The notes beneath the pieces were generated by a model. It saw nothing but the letters and a program-made list of their open reading frames with translations, ran no database searches and was not told the origin of the DNA. Positions 1 to 11,789 of a DNA stretch of 64,000 bases are shown here, one piece after another. The DNA lies in contig JARWKL010000016.1 in NCBI GenBank assembly GCA_029961685.1, forward strand, positions 16,994,157-17,058,156. The letters run 5' to 3'. Within the stretch, counting starts at the first letter, position 1; each line of letters opens with the position of its first letter. The DNA is from Aristolochia californica (taxonomy: Eukaryota; Streptophyta; Magnoliopsida; Piperales; Aristolochiaceae). The position numbers and the translations under genes are program-made.

Positions 1-840
1 CGATCAGTTAGAGTAGTTTGTCTTAGTGAAATAAACTCAATTCAAGAATATTGTTTCATGGAGAGAAAAATACTATTTGATAAAAGTGACTGATTGTCTA
101 TAATCTTTACAGATTGATTCAAATTACAACATTTCAATGTGATTGAGTTTTGTTCGTAGATTTGTTGATTAATCTATGAAGGGTAGTAGTCAAAATTTGT
201 TGTAACTAGTTGATAGGTTGTTGCTCTTTGGGCCCTAATTTTAGTGATCTATTGTAATTTAAGACTACATATCTTATTGCTTTCTTTTTCTCTCATTTTG
301 TCTTTCTTTTGCATATGTTCTTGATCCTTTGTTTATTTCTTTTGATGACTATAGGTAGGCTCTTGGTCTATGAGTCATCAAAGAAGAAGGTAGGTGGCCT
401 AAAGTGTGTTGGTTTTTTCTTTCCCAAGTCTGTATAACAATGAGTTTACACCTGGTTATCTCCTTTGCAAGGAGACTCAACTTGAAATTTCCATTTGGAA
501 AACTCCATTACGAGACCATGGAGTTGCTTTCGAAAAACCCATAGTTTTATTTGTGTTAGAACTTGGAAAAAGGAAAAACACAAAAAACCACAGGAGTCAG
601 GGTAAGGGAAAAAAAAACCCAAAAATTGAAGTGCTGATAGTAGAACATTCCAATCAAGTGAGAAGTCTATCATTATCAAACAAAAACTAAAAACAAAAGA
701 CATAAAAAGTAAACTACTAATATTAGAATGTCCTAATTAAGAGAGAAGTCTTTGTTGAAGAATTAAGCCAAAATATAATATTGCTCCTAAAAAGCTAAAA
801 TATAATGTTTTCTACATCCATAGTAAAATTTTCAGATTAG
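1..840. other. AT-rich spacer, no gene seen
   Basis: No convincing coding sequence is visible on either strand. The short open frames here lack splice context and recognisable motifs. The stretch ends where a tandem repeat array begins. Confidence 0.5.
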
Positions 841-1792
841 CCATTGGGTTGTAATAAACAATTGGTAGTTCTTTTAAATCCCAAAACCGTTAGTATTATT
901 TTTCAAAGCGATTGTTTCTTAAGAATTGACGTTATATTAAGAGTCGAGTACTCGAAGAATGATCATCTGCATTTCAATTTTCAAAGACCTGTTATTTTTA
1001 TCGAATACAATAATGGAGTTATCCTTGTGTATGACAATTTTTTCCTTTTTCCATTTTAAATCTTTTTCAATTTTCATATGCGCCATTGGTTTGTAATAAA
1101 CAATTGGTAGTTCTTTTAAATCCCAAAACCGTTACTATTATTTTTCAAAGCTATCGTTTCTTAAGAATTGATGTTGTATTATGAGTCGAGTACTTGAAGG
1201 ATGATCATCTACATTTCAATTTTCAAAGACCAGTTATTTTTATCGAATACAATAATGGAATTATCCTTGTCTATGACAAATTTTTTCTTTTTCCATTTTA
1301 AATCTTTTTCAAATTTCATATTAGCCATTGGTTTGTAATAAACAATTGGTAGTTCTTTTAAATCCCAAAACTGTTACTATTATTTTTCAAAGCGATCGTT
1401 TCTTAGGAATTGACGTTATATTAAGAGTCGAGTACTCGAAGAATGATCAGATTTTCAAAGACCTGTTATTTTTATCGAATACAATAATGGAGTTATCCTT
1501 GTCTATGACAAATCTTTTCTTTTTCCATGTTAAATCTTTTTCAAATTTCATATTAGCCATTGGTTTGTAATAAACAATTAGTAGTTCTTTTAAATCCCAA
1601 AACCGTTAGTATTATTTTTCAAAGCGATCGTTTCTTAAGAATTGACGTTGTATTAAGAGTCGAGTACTCGAAGAATGATCATCAGCATTTCAATTTTCAA
1701 AGACTTATTATTTTTATCGAATACAATAATGGAGTTATCCTTGTCTATAACATTTTTTTTCTTTTTCCATTTTAAATCTTTTTCAAATTTCA
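841..1792. repeat. Four-copy tandem repeat, unit about 240 bp
   Basis: Four head-to-tail copies begin at 841, 1083, 1325 and 1557, each at the string CCATTGG followed by a TTGTAATAAACAATT-type segment. Unit lengths are 242, 242, 232 and about 236 bp. Copy 3 is shorter because about 10 bp is missing near 1449. Copies differ by scattered point changes. Each contains a 70-80 codon open frame without an ATG; these are repeated by-products of the array, not genes. The array ends about 800 bp before the FLX-like start codon, so it may lie in that gene's upstream region. Confidence 0.92.
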
Positions 1793-2597
1793 TCACTTTT
1801 CTTGATTTTCCTCATCTTTGTTTGGCATTTCTACTGCTTGTTTGGATTAGAGTAAGAAAAGCTGAAACCTTTTGGAGTGTTTTTTTATTAAGTGTAAAAA
1901 TACTATTTATATTGTAATTATAAACATTTTAATTAAAATTTCTGTTATTTCCTACAACAATACAAACACATGAAAATAATTACCTGTCATTTTATTTTCC
2001 TTGGTGGCACAAAGGGTAGCTTTGGTCATCCTATTGGAAATATCTGGCTCACATGATCGACGGTTGGATCAACTCTCCGACTAGCCATGTTTTCTTCGTT
2101 CGAGGGATAACCCTAAGCCATTGTATATGCTGGGCCTGCGCGATTGTTACGAGCGCAGCTGACAGGTTTTTGAAAATTTTGTTCGCGTCTCAGCCTCTGG
2201 TATGACCCTCCTAAATTGGCAGTACGGTTTCGATCGCAACGAGATGAGGGTTTCTGCCTTTTTCTTTTGCTTTAGTTCCTCGATCCTTTTTCCGGGTTCT
2301 TCGGCCGATAGTTTCTGAGCATTTTAAAATTGGTGCATGGATTGCTGATCTATTATACCCACTGCATCCTTGGGTTTTATCTGTTTGACCATGTTTTATG
2401 AGTTCTTAGTTTTATTTTTATTTTTGAATGTTTTCATTTCTAATTTCTGACATTGCTGTAGGTGTTGAATGACATTAGTATTACTGTTAAGAGTCTTTCC
2501 TTTCAGCTTCTTTATTCAGTTGTCGAAGATAACCTTAGTTGATTCTGTTTTTTTTTTTTTTTTCCTTAGATCAGATCCCTAAATTGTTAGTCGCTAG
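1793..2597 (+). promoter_or_regulatory. Probable promoter and 5' leader with leader intron of FLX-like gene
   Basis: This spacer precedes the FLX-like start codon. A long T tract (about 2549-2566) ending in CCTTAG just before ATCAGATCCC looks like an intron acceptor near 2570, so the 5' UTR is probably split by an intron whose donor I could not fix. The segment 2040-2280 is richer in G+C and CpG than its surroundings, as expected for a transcribed leader. No clear TATA box was identified. Confidence 0.45.
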
Positions 2598-4578
2598 ATG
2601 TCTAGAAGAAACCGCGGTGGTGGTCATCAGCACTCGGTCAAAGGTGCTGGGCTGCCGCCTCCTATCCTTGATACTCCACCTCCTCATCCATATGCCAGAG
2701 GCCACTTTGGACCGCCATTACCGCATCATGCTCTTCTCGACGAGCTCCGAGACCCACCACTGCCCTTCCCCCGTGGGGCTCATCTTCCTCCACACCCGGC
2801 TATTATTGAAGAGCGCCTTGCTGCCCAGCACCATGAACTCCAAGCTCTCCTTGTAGACAATCAACGTCTAGCTGCCACCCATGTAGCACTGATACAGGAG
2901 CGTGCTGCCGCTCAACATGAACTCCAGCACATGACCCATGTAGCAGGGTCCATGCATGCAGAGAAGGACTTGCAGTTGAGGGAGTTATATGATAAGTCTC
3001 TTAAAATTGAAGCTGATCTTCAGGCTTCCGAATCCCTCCGAGCAGAGCTCATGCAAGTGCGAGCAGGTATACAGAAACTTAGTGCCTCAAGGCAAGAGCT
3101 CACTAATCAAGTTCAGGCGCTCACACAGGATTTGACAAGAGCAAATGCAGAGCTGCAGCAGGCTCCTGCGTTGAAGATGGAGAGTGATGCCATGAAACAG
3201 GAATTGCACCGAGCAAGGTACTGATGCTTTTGACACTATATTGGTCGTACAATAGACTATCATGTGATGCTCCACATATAGTGATTTAGTGGATTTGGCT
3301 TTCCCATGGGGATAAACATGATGATTTGTTCTGGTTCGGATTTAGTTTATTATGCGTCATTCTTTTTTTTTATGGATAGCTAAAGGTGTGTACTATTTTT
3401 ATGAGTAGAGCTGCGATTGAGTATGAGAAGAAAGCACATGCTGAGAATTATGAGCAAGGTCAAGCCATGGAAAAGGATTTGATTTCCATGGCATGGGAAG
3501 TGGAGAAACTACGTGCTGAGATTGCTAATGTAGAGAAGAGAGCACGTGCGTCTGCAGCTGCTGGGAATCCAGGTATTGAGGCTCGTAGATGTGATGTGCT
3601 TAATCTATTTTCTTGATTTTACTCTTAGCTAATGGGAAAATCCACATAACTATGTTTAACCAGCTTGAGAATACATAAATACAGTTTTCTGAAACCATAT
3701 GAGCTTAATCATTGAGAAAATTTTCTTTAGTGATGATTTACGAAATTTACAAAACAAGAATCTTGTTCTGGTGGCCCATGCTTGAACTTAAAAAAGCCAT
3801 GCACATGCATAGTCATTCACTGAAGAAATTCCACATAAGACATGCATAAACCATTAAGAAAAAAAAATATAAGGAACCAGATCATGAGATTTTTATTTTA
3901 ATGGTGATTTCTGTAGATTTTATTTCTTAATATTGTACAGAGAGAGAAAAAACACTTCCTCAATTGTATGAAGAGGGAAATGAATCCAACTAGGAGAAAG
4001 CCTAGATACACCCTCCTTTACTAGAGCATCAAGTATGTTATTTGCAGCCTTCAGGGTATGCTGAGATTGTAAGACAGAGAATTCCATTATCTTGATTTCA
4101 CCAACACAAAGACAAACCCACAAAAGAGGAATTTTATTTTTATTTTTAAGTTGGGGATCCTTTTTTTACCTGGCCTGATCATGAGAACTTAAGTGATTGT
4201 GGCACTTGGCTTTTCTGTTTTGTCTAATGCGTTGCTCTTATGCTCATTAATGTTAACATCTCTAATTTGGGTCTTTATGATCCACAGGCACAGCTTATGG
4301 TGGAAATTGTAGCAATGCTGATGCGGTATATGCATCAAATTCTTACCCTGTAGGCTATGCCGTGGATCCTGTATGTGTTCTTCCTATGATAATGATCTTT
4401 GTCTTTTTGTCATGTGTATATTGAAAGCTTTTTCCTACATCAAGCTTGTTCATGTGATTCTTTACCCTGCTTTTTTACATCTTAGGTGCAAGGTGGTGCT
4501 GATCCTGGTTCTCAGTATGGCATTATGCAGAATGTCTGGGGAGCATATGACATGAAACGAGCTCATGGACGGAGATAA
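2598..4578 (+). CDS. FLL1: FLX-like coiled-coil protein (FLX-like 1 type)
   Basis: Four exons fit GT-AG rules and stay in frame: 2598-3217, 3409-3572, 4288-4370 and 4486-4578, giving 319 aa. The N-terminus (about 1-75) is rich in Pro, His and Gly (MSRRNRGGG start, then [13 protein letters not shown]). The motif [12 protein letters not shown], at about residue 90, is the hallmark of FLX/FLX-like proteins. Residues about 75-265 form heptad-like, Glu/Gln/Leu-rich coiled coil with the family segments [25 protein letters not shown] and [10 protein letters not shown]. The C-tail is Gly/Tyr/Asn-rich and ends AHGRR. FLX proteins in Arabidopsis act with FRIGIDA-type partners to raise FLC expression; FLX-like 1 is the less studied paralogue. 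Family membership is firm; the choice of FLL1 over other FLX-like members rests on the N-terminal MS-R-NRG start and is less sure. Confidence 0.9.
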
Positions 4579-5482
4579 ATGATGTATGTGCATATTATGG
4601 GAGAGTTGTCTGCTCATGTTGCTCATCTGGGTCTGAGAACTTGGATTGGAACAAAGTGGCTACATTCATTGAGGCCCAAATGTATGAAATGTATTTCTGA
4701 AAAACAAGCCTTGTGCATTAGAAAGGGCTTTAATGTGCCCGCTTGCAGATTTTAGCATATGTGATTGCCATGCCCATATGGTATTGTTATTTTTAGTTAA
4801 GATGGCTGCCTTTCTACTGTGTTCTATCATGTTCATGGAGCTGGATCCTATATGATCTCTGAATGATCCTTTACCCTGCTTTCTTTCTGCAGTATGTGAA
4901 TTTTAGCTTGTTATCTGCTACTTGCTTTTTGTGTCAGTGTACTTGGTGTAATTAGATTCTTTGGCTTAGTATCTATTCCAGTTCATCGGATTTGGTTGGG
5001 TATAAAAAATCATGTGATTTGGTTAATATAGTTCATAATGTTGAGTGTCCCTTCCTAGGCCTTAGGTCAAAGCTCCTACTTTTGCAACCAACCTAGAGGT
5101 GATGCTATGTGTTTGACAAAAACTGATGGCATATTTTTCTGGTTTCCCGTTGCTTTCAGTACATGGGGCTTGACAGGGTTTAGGATTATTTAAAAGATGA
5201 TGGTAGAGACTCGTAGGAAGTCTTTGGTTGGCTGATGAGATTTTGTATATCCTATATAATGTTAGGAGATAGTTACAGAAAGATCTTTATGCTCTGGCTA
5301 CTGAATTTTAATGTATAGGAGTCTGTGCCCGACAGATTTTTTTTATTGCAACAATGGAAGAAAAAGAACGAGGATTTGATTGTGGTAATGCATCATACCC
5401 TTCAACATTGTCCAAAAATAATGTCTTTTGAACTTTCTGGCTTGTCATGCTAATTTGATATGCTTGAGGGCTAAAATCTTGG
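4579..5482 (+). other. 3' flank of the FLX-like gene, no other gene seen
   Basis: This stretch follows the stop codon and probably includes the 3' UTR. I see no coding exon, repeat or clear polyadenylation signal that I could defend. Confidence 0.4.
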
Positions 5483-5971
5483 GAACCCTCCGATAGGACA
5501 TTTCAAATTAAATTTTGACGGAAGCGCTTATGGGTGCCCAGGCACCGCTGGGTATGGGGGAGTTATCCATGACGAAAATAGAAATCTTCTTTTCTCCTAC
5601 GCTGGGCCAATTGGACTGTCTGACTCTACCACTGCTGAACTTTCTTGATTGTCTAATGGGCTAAAATTTTTCAAGCAACATCCGGTGGGCCTTCTCTGCA
5701 TTGAAGGTGACTCAAAAATCGTTATCAACTGGTGTGAGAAGTCCTCTGCACCTCATTGGCGGCATTGGGATATTTTTTATGATATTTGTAATTTAATTTC
5801 TCAATTGCAATATAATTGGAAATACATTCATAGATCAGCTAATCATTTAGTGGATATTCAGGCTAAATTAGGCGTTTCACTCCAACACCTTGTTGTGGAG
5901 GAAGATTCTTTTTAGCTAGGTATTGTAATCTTCACTCTTTTAATAAACATTTACACCTTTTCTAAAAAAAA
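5483..5971 (+). mobile_element. 5'-truncated LINE: RNase H domain and poly(A) tail
   Basis: The frame reads FKLNFDGSAYGCPG, GYGGVIHD, LSDSTTAELS, IEGDSKIVINWCEK and then HRSANHLVDIQAKLG. This is the C-terminal RNase H module of plant L1-type LINE ORF2, with the Asp (NFDGS), Glu (TAELS) and Asp (EGDS) residues recognisable. One in-frame TGA follows AELS near 5646. The frame ends near 5915 and is followed by AATAAA-like sequence and a run of eight A residues at 5964-5971, the expected LINE 3' end. Everything upstream of RNase H is absent, as in a typical 5'-truncated insertion. I could not find a target-site duplication. Confidence 0.82.
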
Positions 5972-7722
5972 GTAGTCTCTGCAACTTTTTGGGCAACATT
6001 TTTCTCCTTTTTTTGGTAAAAAATCTTAGTTGATTGTGTACCACTGAGTCCAGAAGTTTGAATTGAGTTGGTTATGTGTTTGAACTTCAGCTTAATGCTG
6101 TTATCTGCAGTATGATTCAGCCATGGATTCTAACATTAGAGTATTAGTGGTCTTCAAAGCTTGTTTCTTTTTTCGTTTACATCAAACGACTGTCATCATA
6201 TCACCTCTAATTTAGGATTTCCTACCGGCTGATGTCAAGAGATAAGTAATGTCTGTTAAAAAAAAGAATGAAATTACTTGTACTACCTAAGGTTCTCGAA
6301 TAGCCTTCATTCATTTTCAGCATTCAACCTAGACATTCATATCAGAAGCTCTTTTAGCTTCTAATGTGGTGGTTGTCATAATCTGATATGTTGAGTCGAT
6401 GTCATATCTAATCACAAGTGAACTATCTTGATGGGGCACAGGAATGGGAGCTCGTGGCACTTAGTAGAGTAGTTATGTTGAGAACTCATGACTTATTGAT
6501 GCGAAGCGGGATAGCTTTTGTGTCAATTTTACCTGCAATTTGATGGAGCTGCTGGTCGTTGCAAGGCAAGTTGATGGTTGGAGCCCTTACAGTCAGATGG
6601 TTCAAGTAAGTGATACTTATTGAGTATTTTTCGTTGTATTACTGTACTCATGTTAGTTTTTCTCTGTAGTTGTTTCTGGGCTTTCTCTAATATTTTTTAG
6701 GTCTCCATGGGTGAGTATTGAAAGTTTGTTTTTATATGCACTAGGGTTGGTCTTCTGTAAATCAGGTTTTCACTGTTTCAGTGCTTGGTCAAGTTGTTTT
6801 CAAATAATCACAGCAGACTCAGTGGCTTATTGAAGGGGAGGATGTTACTGTTAAGCCTCTGTCGTTGCACTTTTGCTCCAATATGCCATTCTTTGTTCAA
6901 TCATCAAATCCATATAACGATATATGGTGGAGAATATTTAAATTAGATTGGGCAAGGGACCTCATCTTGACATCAGAATGGGTTTAACAAACGTTTCTTA
7001 CCTCCTTTAGAATTAGGTTGTTTCTCCTAGCATTGAGTTTGTTTCTGGATATCAGAATGACAAAGTTCCGTGATAAAAGTGTAAGCAATTTGGTTGCAAA
7101 TGCTCATAGATGCATGTCTTTGAAGGTAGATGAATTATGGTGGGTTTAGTGTTCAGGGAAAGTGTATCATAGAAACTGAAGTTGACGTTCTCACGGAGAA
7201 ACTGAAGTTAAATTCCAGGTTGATATGCTTTCTAAGTTAGAACGCATTTTTTGTGCTAGAGTAGTAATAGAGTGGAGGATGTGACACGACTTTATCTTTA
7301 TAGAAATTGAAGGTTGCAATTATCAATCGCATCATACCACCTTAGTTCACTTGAACCTCTTCAAGTGAAAGTAAAATCTGCACCTTTTCTGTGGTAGTTC
7401 ACTTTCTATCATTTAGATTTGTGTGGGATGAGTGAAATCTCTGGATGAAGTGAATTCTGACTCCATTTTCATTTTCATTTTTTTTTTTTGGCTAATTTAT
7501 ATTAGTGAAGGTCAGTTCACAGGGTTGCTTTCCCTGTGCTTAATAGGGTCTATATTCTTCTGTTTGTTTGCGTTTGTATTTTTCTCAAACATTGGTTGGC
7601 AGTGACTGTTTACTTAATTAGAGAAAATAATACAGCAATGATCCACGAAGTTGAATGAGCAAGTGATTGACAAAACTATGTAGTTAAGCATTTGCTTCTC
7701 AAACATTTAGTTTAAAAAGTGC
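5972..7722. other. AT-rich spacer, nothing recognised
   Basis: No exon chain, repeat array or transposon protein was recognised over this 1.75 kb. Short open frames lack motifs. Some of it could be intron or UTR of an unrecognised transcript, but nothing shows that directly. Confidence 0.4.
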
Positions 7723-7737
7723 ATATGATTGTGTTCT

Positions 7738-7932
7738 TAAAAAAAATCTTGTTTATTGTGAGTTGACTTCATAAATAAAGTGAACTGTTTTTTACAAAAT
7801 ATGGTAGCTAGATCATGGCCTTTGACTCAGTGTTCACGTGGGGGAGGGGGGTTAGTATGAGGTCATGGGTTCAAGTCTCACCAAGGGTAAGGAGAGTGTG
7901 TGCATGCGTAATCAACATCCAAAAAAAAAAGA
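7738..7932 (+). mobile_element. Probable tRNA-derived SINE insertion
   Basis: A box-B-like string GGTTCAAGTCT lies at 7868-7878, about 50 bp after a box-A-like stretch (TGGCCTTTGACTCAG, 7815-7829). This is the spacing of a tRNA-type RNA polymerase III promoter. A pure A10 tail occupies 7921-7930. Flanking 15 bp repeats, 7723-7737 and 7933-7947 (ATATRATTGTGTTCT), match at 14 of 15 positions and fit a target-site duplication. The tRNA-like part starts some 65 bp inside the duplication, which is unusual for a simple SINE, so a composite or nested insertion is possible. It does not fold as a functional tRNA that I could verify. Confidence 0.55.
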
Positions 7933-7947
7933 ATATAATTGTGTTCT

Positions 7948-9949
7948 GTGGTGTACTCGACACTTGGAATTCAGGATATGGTCAAGTCCAGTTTGAACCA
8001 AATAAAATTTAATGCTTTGTAACTGTTGCCTTCTTACTGTGCAAAGCCATTCTGGATTAAGTCATGACTTTTTTTATCCCACTGACTAGCTATTATGGGT
8101 TAATACATAGTTCATCATTTTCACGGGGAAACTGACATAGTTTTGGCCTTTCCGGCTAGATAATACACTCCATAAATCAATGAAAACTGTGTTTTTATAT
8201 GAACTTTTTTACTTCCTTGGTTATTTGCTTGATATTTCTTCTTGAAGGTGGTTGGACATTTAGTTTGCATATCAAGAGGCTTGACTGAGTCATACACTAT
8301 CTTACTCGGTTGTTGGTGTAGTACTATGAGTTTTATTCCGGTCAGGTTGTGTGAATTATACAGTGGCAAAATTTTGTTTTAGGTACACTTTAATCCAATG
8401 TTTTGACTGTCACCCAATTTTTGTTAGGCACTAGAGTCCCAGCTTTCTCATTGCTCTCCAGTTAGGGTGGAATCATTCCCAGCCTATCTTCTGTAGACTG
8501 TTGTAACTGCATGATTCAATTTGGTCTTGCTTGCATCTGTTCCGTAAATTTTGTGGGTTTTTCATATATAACCCACAAAATGTATTTTCTGTTTGTGGGC
8601 CTTATTATTATTTAATTATACTTTGAAGCAGCTGTACAAATTTCTTGATAGGAAATAAAGCTTTACAGATTATTAATTCTTAATGGCATGTGATCTTTAT
8701 CTTGCAGGGTTTTGTTTCTTGGACTTTAATATTCATTACACTTTTAATTATTTTCTCATGTAGGAAGGAGTGCTTGACTCTGGAGTCCATGTATGTCATA
8801 TCAAATGGAACATTTTTGGTGCTCCATCCGATTTCTGTTATTCCTTTTTTTTGTCCAAAATCTCCGAGGTACACACCCCCTGTTCCCAGATCATACTGTT
8901 AGTCTTATTCAGTGAGCTCTATTATTTTGGTCTCTTTTACTGTCAAAGCACCCTTATGTACATTTAAAAAAAAAGCACCCTTATGTAAGCATGCATAATT
9001 TATTTTATGGTTGTCACCTTTATTTTGTGTAAATAAATACCACAGCCTATGGAGTAGATTGCTTATAGATCCGGTAAATACTGAGTGGGTGAATGTCGGC
9101 ATGTCGGCTTACTAAGTTATGTCTGTGCTTAGCTTTAGAAATACCTGCGTTAGCTCCAGAGTATGACTGATGCTTTATGTCAAAGGAAGCCAGCTGGTCT
9201 TAAAACTATTTGACTTTAGAAGTTGGCATTAGGTTTGTAATTTTGAAGGTAAAGGAACTGTCATCTATTTGTTTCGCATCCTTCATTGAGTAAAGTGGTT
9301 TCATTTTTGAGTAAAAATGTGCTCCTGTTATTTTAAAGGACAAGGATACTTCGCTCAAGTATAACAAAGGTGCCTGCGGTGAGTTTTTTGCTCTTTTGAA
9401 GGTTGCAAGATTAAAAAGATTGCCACTTTTCTATAACATCTATGAATATACTGTTATTTCCGTTTTGCCTTTCAAAAATAAGAGGGCTGAAAATAACTGA
9501 AAATAACAATCAACCATAAGCGCATTGGAGAAGAACTATAGAATATGAAGAGACGAAATTTGTATCTAATGCATTTGGATATCAGGCTTCGCTAACTTAG
9601 TTGGGCATTGAGTCCATATTCATTTTAAAGACATAAAATTTTAGTTCACCTTGCAATATGCCTAGCGGGCTTTGATGTGTTATTGACTGTTGGTTCAACT
9701 TCTCATATAGGCTAAAAGAACCATTTTCACATGTCCCTGTTGTTGATGCCCATATCCAGCTCCTGCAATGGTGCGGGAGGGTTAACCTTGCTCCTTTAAG
9801 TGATTGTGTAGCAATTCCCTCACCATTTGTGGCCCCCTTGCTCATTTGTATTGAAAATTCGAATTCTGCTGCAAACCACCCATTTTCTCTGGTGTGCTGT
9901 GAAAGGAAAGATTCTGACCTAACTTTCTAGGTTTTGGGTGTCAGGTTTG
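7948..9949. other. Spacer with a tiny poly(A) insertion scar
   Basis: No gene is recognised. A 16 bp direct repeat, 8945-8960 and 8972-8987, brackets CATTTAAAAAA and looks like a minimal retroposition scar. A diverged ~200 bp segment at 9258-9430 resembles 10228-10440. Confidence 0.4.
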
Positions 9950-10580
9950 AGTCAAAGATGGCAAAATTAAGCCTTGATGTCCATGAGACAATGGACCATA
10001 TATTCATGTAGAAGCACTTCACTTTTGATTTTGGAGAGCTGTTCTCATGAAATTTGGATTTGTCTGCCCTGGCCAACTATTTTTTACAACCCTTTCTGGG
10101 CCTACAATTATAGAAAAACCTATGGCATCTCTACATGGCACCTGTCATGTTGTGAACTTGGAATGAGCTTAATAGTAGAGCTTTGAGGGGAAAATTCTTC
10201 TGGTGGTGTCATTCTGTAAGAAACTCATTCTGTCATGCTATCAATTTGTTGCACATCCTTCATCAAGTAAAGAAGTTTCTTTTTCAAGTTAAAGTACTTC
10301 TGCTTTTTTTTGGAGGAAAAGGGTGCTCAACTTGAAGAATAGCATTGGTGCGATTCAATTCGAAAAAAAAAAGTATAGCACTGTTGCCCGTTAAGTTTTT
10401 AACTTGAAGGTCATAATATTAGAAAGATTTTGGATCTCAAGTTGTAGGTGTTTTCTGTCTTTGTCAATCTGAATCAATGGCTCTGTTAAAGGGTATTTCG
10501 AAAGCTCTAGGGGGTTAAGGCAGGCGGACCCCCTCTGTACTCTTCTCATCAATGTGTTTGGAGAAATCTTTGTTCTTGTT
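9950..10580 (+). mobile_element. Possible decayed LINE 3' portion (zf-RVT remnant and 3' UTR)
   Basis: Around 9975-10000 the + strand encodes HETMDHIFM, which resembles the zf-RVT zinc-binding domain of plant LINE ORF2 (usual form ET-DH-F). Near 10150-10190 it encodes a TWNELNSRALRG-like stretch resembling the conserved WNERN motif. Stops and frameshifts separate the pieces. At 10500-10560 a C-rich CCCCCTCTGTACTCTT segment followed by CATCAATG resembles LINE 3' UTRs. The case is built on short motifs and is weak. Confidence 0.3.
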
Positions 10581-10876
10581 CATCAGTTGGGTCACAAATG
10601 TTGGATAACTGGTTTCAGTATGGTCAATAGTTCCATGACAAATCCAATTACTGCAATTTGCGAATGTCTCAGCGTGCTTTTGTAAAGGAACTGAGGTGGA
10701 ATTTCTAATCCTAAAATCAAGGCCCAGTCTCTTTGAAGTAATCTCAAGACAAATAGGTAATTTGAATGAATCAGGGATCTTTGGGATATATATAGCTGAA
10801 GATCAAGTTCAATCACTGTTCAAAATTTTAGATAGCGAAGTGTTAGACTTGCCTTTCACATTTTCTAGTCTTATTC

Positions 10877-11158
10877 TTAGGGAGGCCATCTAAGATCCCA
10901 GTGGCGCCAAGGAGGTTTGCATGTCTTCTTACACCAATTGATGACAACTTGAGAATCGCCTTCGACATATAAAGGTCCTACCATCCTTTGATGAAACATT
11001 TTTAGGCCATTAAACAAACCAGTCAGCTCGGCTATAGTTGAATCTGAAATCCCTATTGGCCCGAAAGAAGAGAAGTGAAGATTTCCTTTATCGTGATGAA
11101 TAACCCCTCCATATCCAGCAGGCCCCGGACAACCCAACGTGTTTCCATCAAAATTCAC
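10877..11158 (-). pseudogene. LINE RNase H module 2, partial, in series with module 1
   Basis: Directly after module 1 ends, a second RNase H begins with VNFDGNTLGCPGPAGYGG and continues through ISDSTIAELTGL and VEGDSQVVINWCKK to PPWRHWDL, where homology stops abruptly. It resembles the solitary fragment at 5483 (GCPGTAGYGG, WRHWD) more than module 1. It is therefore probably a separate, doubly truncated LINE insertion rather than an internal duplication. Confidence 0.75.
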
Positions 11159-11165
11159 GAGAAAT

Positions 11166-11656
11166 TATGAAAGAGGAGGGAGCAGATCCCTGACAACAAT
11201 CGATTGTAGGATAGCTCCCTGCTTGGCAAGCACATCTGTTGTCGGATTTGCGGATCTCGGAATGTGAAACCAAATGCAAGATAAAATTAAGGTAATTTCT
11301 AGAATCTCCCGAAAGATGTCCTAATGACTCCACGGGGGAGAGGATGTACACTCACACCATCCAATGACCACATTCGAGTCCCCTTTAATATGAAGGGAAC
11401 TGCTACACTTGTCTTTGAAAACATGGAGCCCGTTGAGGAGGCCATGAAGTTCAGCTGACGTAGAATCGGATATGCCTAAAGGGCAGGCGTAAGAGAAAAG
11501 TTGATTACCGGATGGATCTGAAATAACCCCTCCGAAGCCAAAAATCCTTGGATTACCAAGAGAAGAGCCATCAAAGTTCAACTTAAGGTAACCGGGTTGA
11601 GGAGGGGTCCATTCCTGCATAACTTGGACCTTTATCCCAGAGTGCATCATTGCCAA
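11166..11656 (-). pseudogene. LINE RNase H module 1, nearly complete, one nonsense codon
   Basis: The frame contains GYLKLNFDGSSLGNP, FGFGGVISDPSGN, ISDSTSAELHGLL, IKGDSNVVIGWCE, a TAG near 11330, then IWFHIPRSANPTTDVLAKQGA and a terminal stop near 11166. Asp, Glu and Asp catalytic positions and the late Asp (TTDVLA) are all visible. The single stop after PPWSH is enough to cut the domain before its last catalytic residue. Confidence 0.8.
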
Positions 11657-11789
11657 ATTTCTCTAGTTTTCACAGATAACGGTACCCACTAAGGAGGAGA
11701 AAGACTTCTTAGTCAGAAGCCAAGAAGAGATACGTCCCACCACTCGGTCTGCAACACAGTCCGCTGATTCACTTTTTGTATCGAATCGC

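Noticed and set aside
844..1917. Repeated 71-80 codon frames
   Set aside because: They are the same frame seen in each unit of the tandem array, start without ATG and match no family I know.
7815..7880. Possible tRNA gene
   Set aside because: Box A/B-like strings are present, but no cloverleaf with paired acceptor stem could be drawn; the poly(A) and flanking repeats fit a SINE better.
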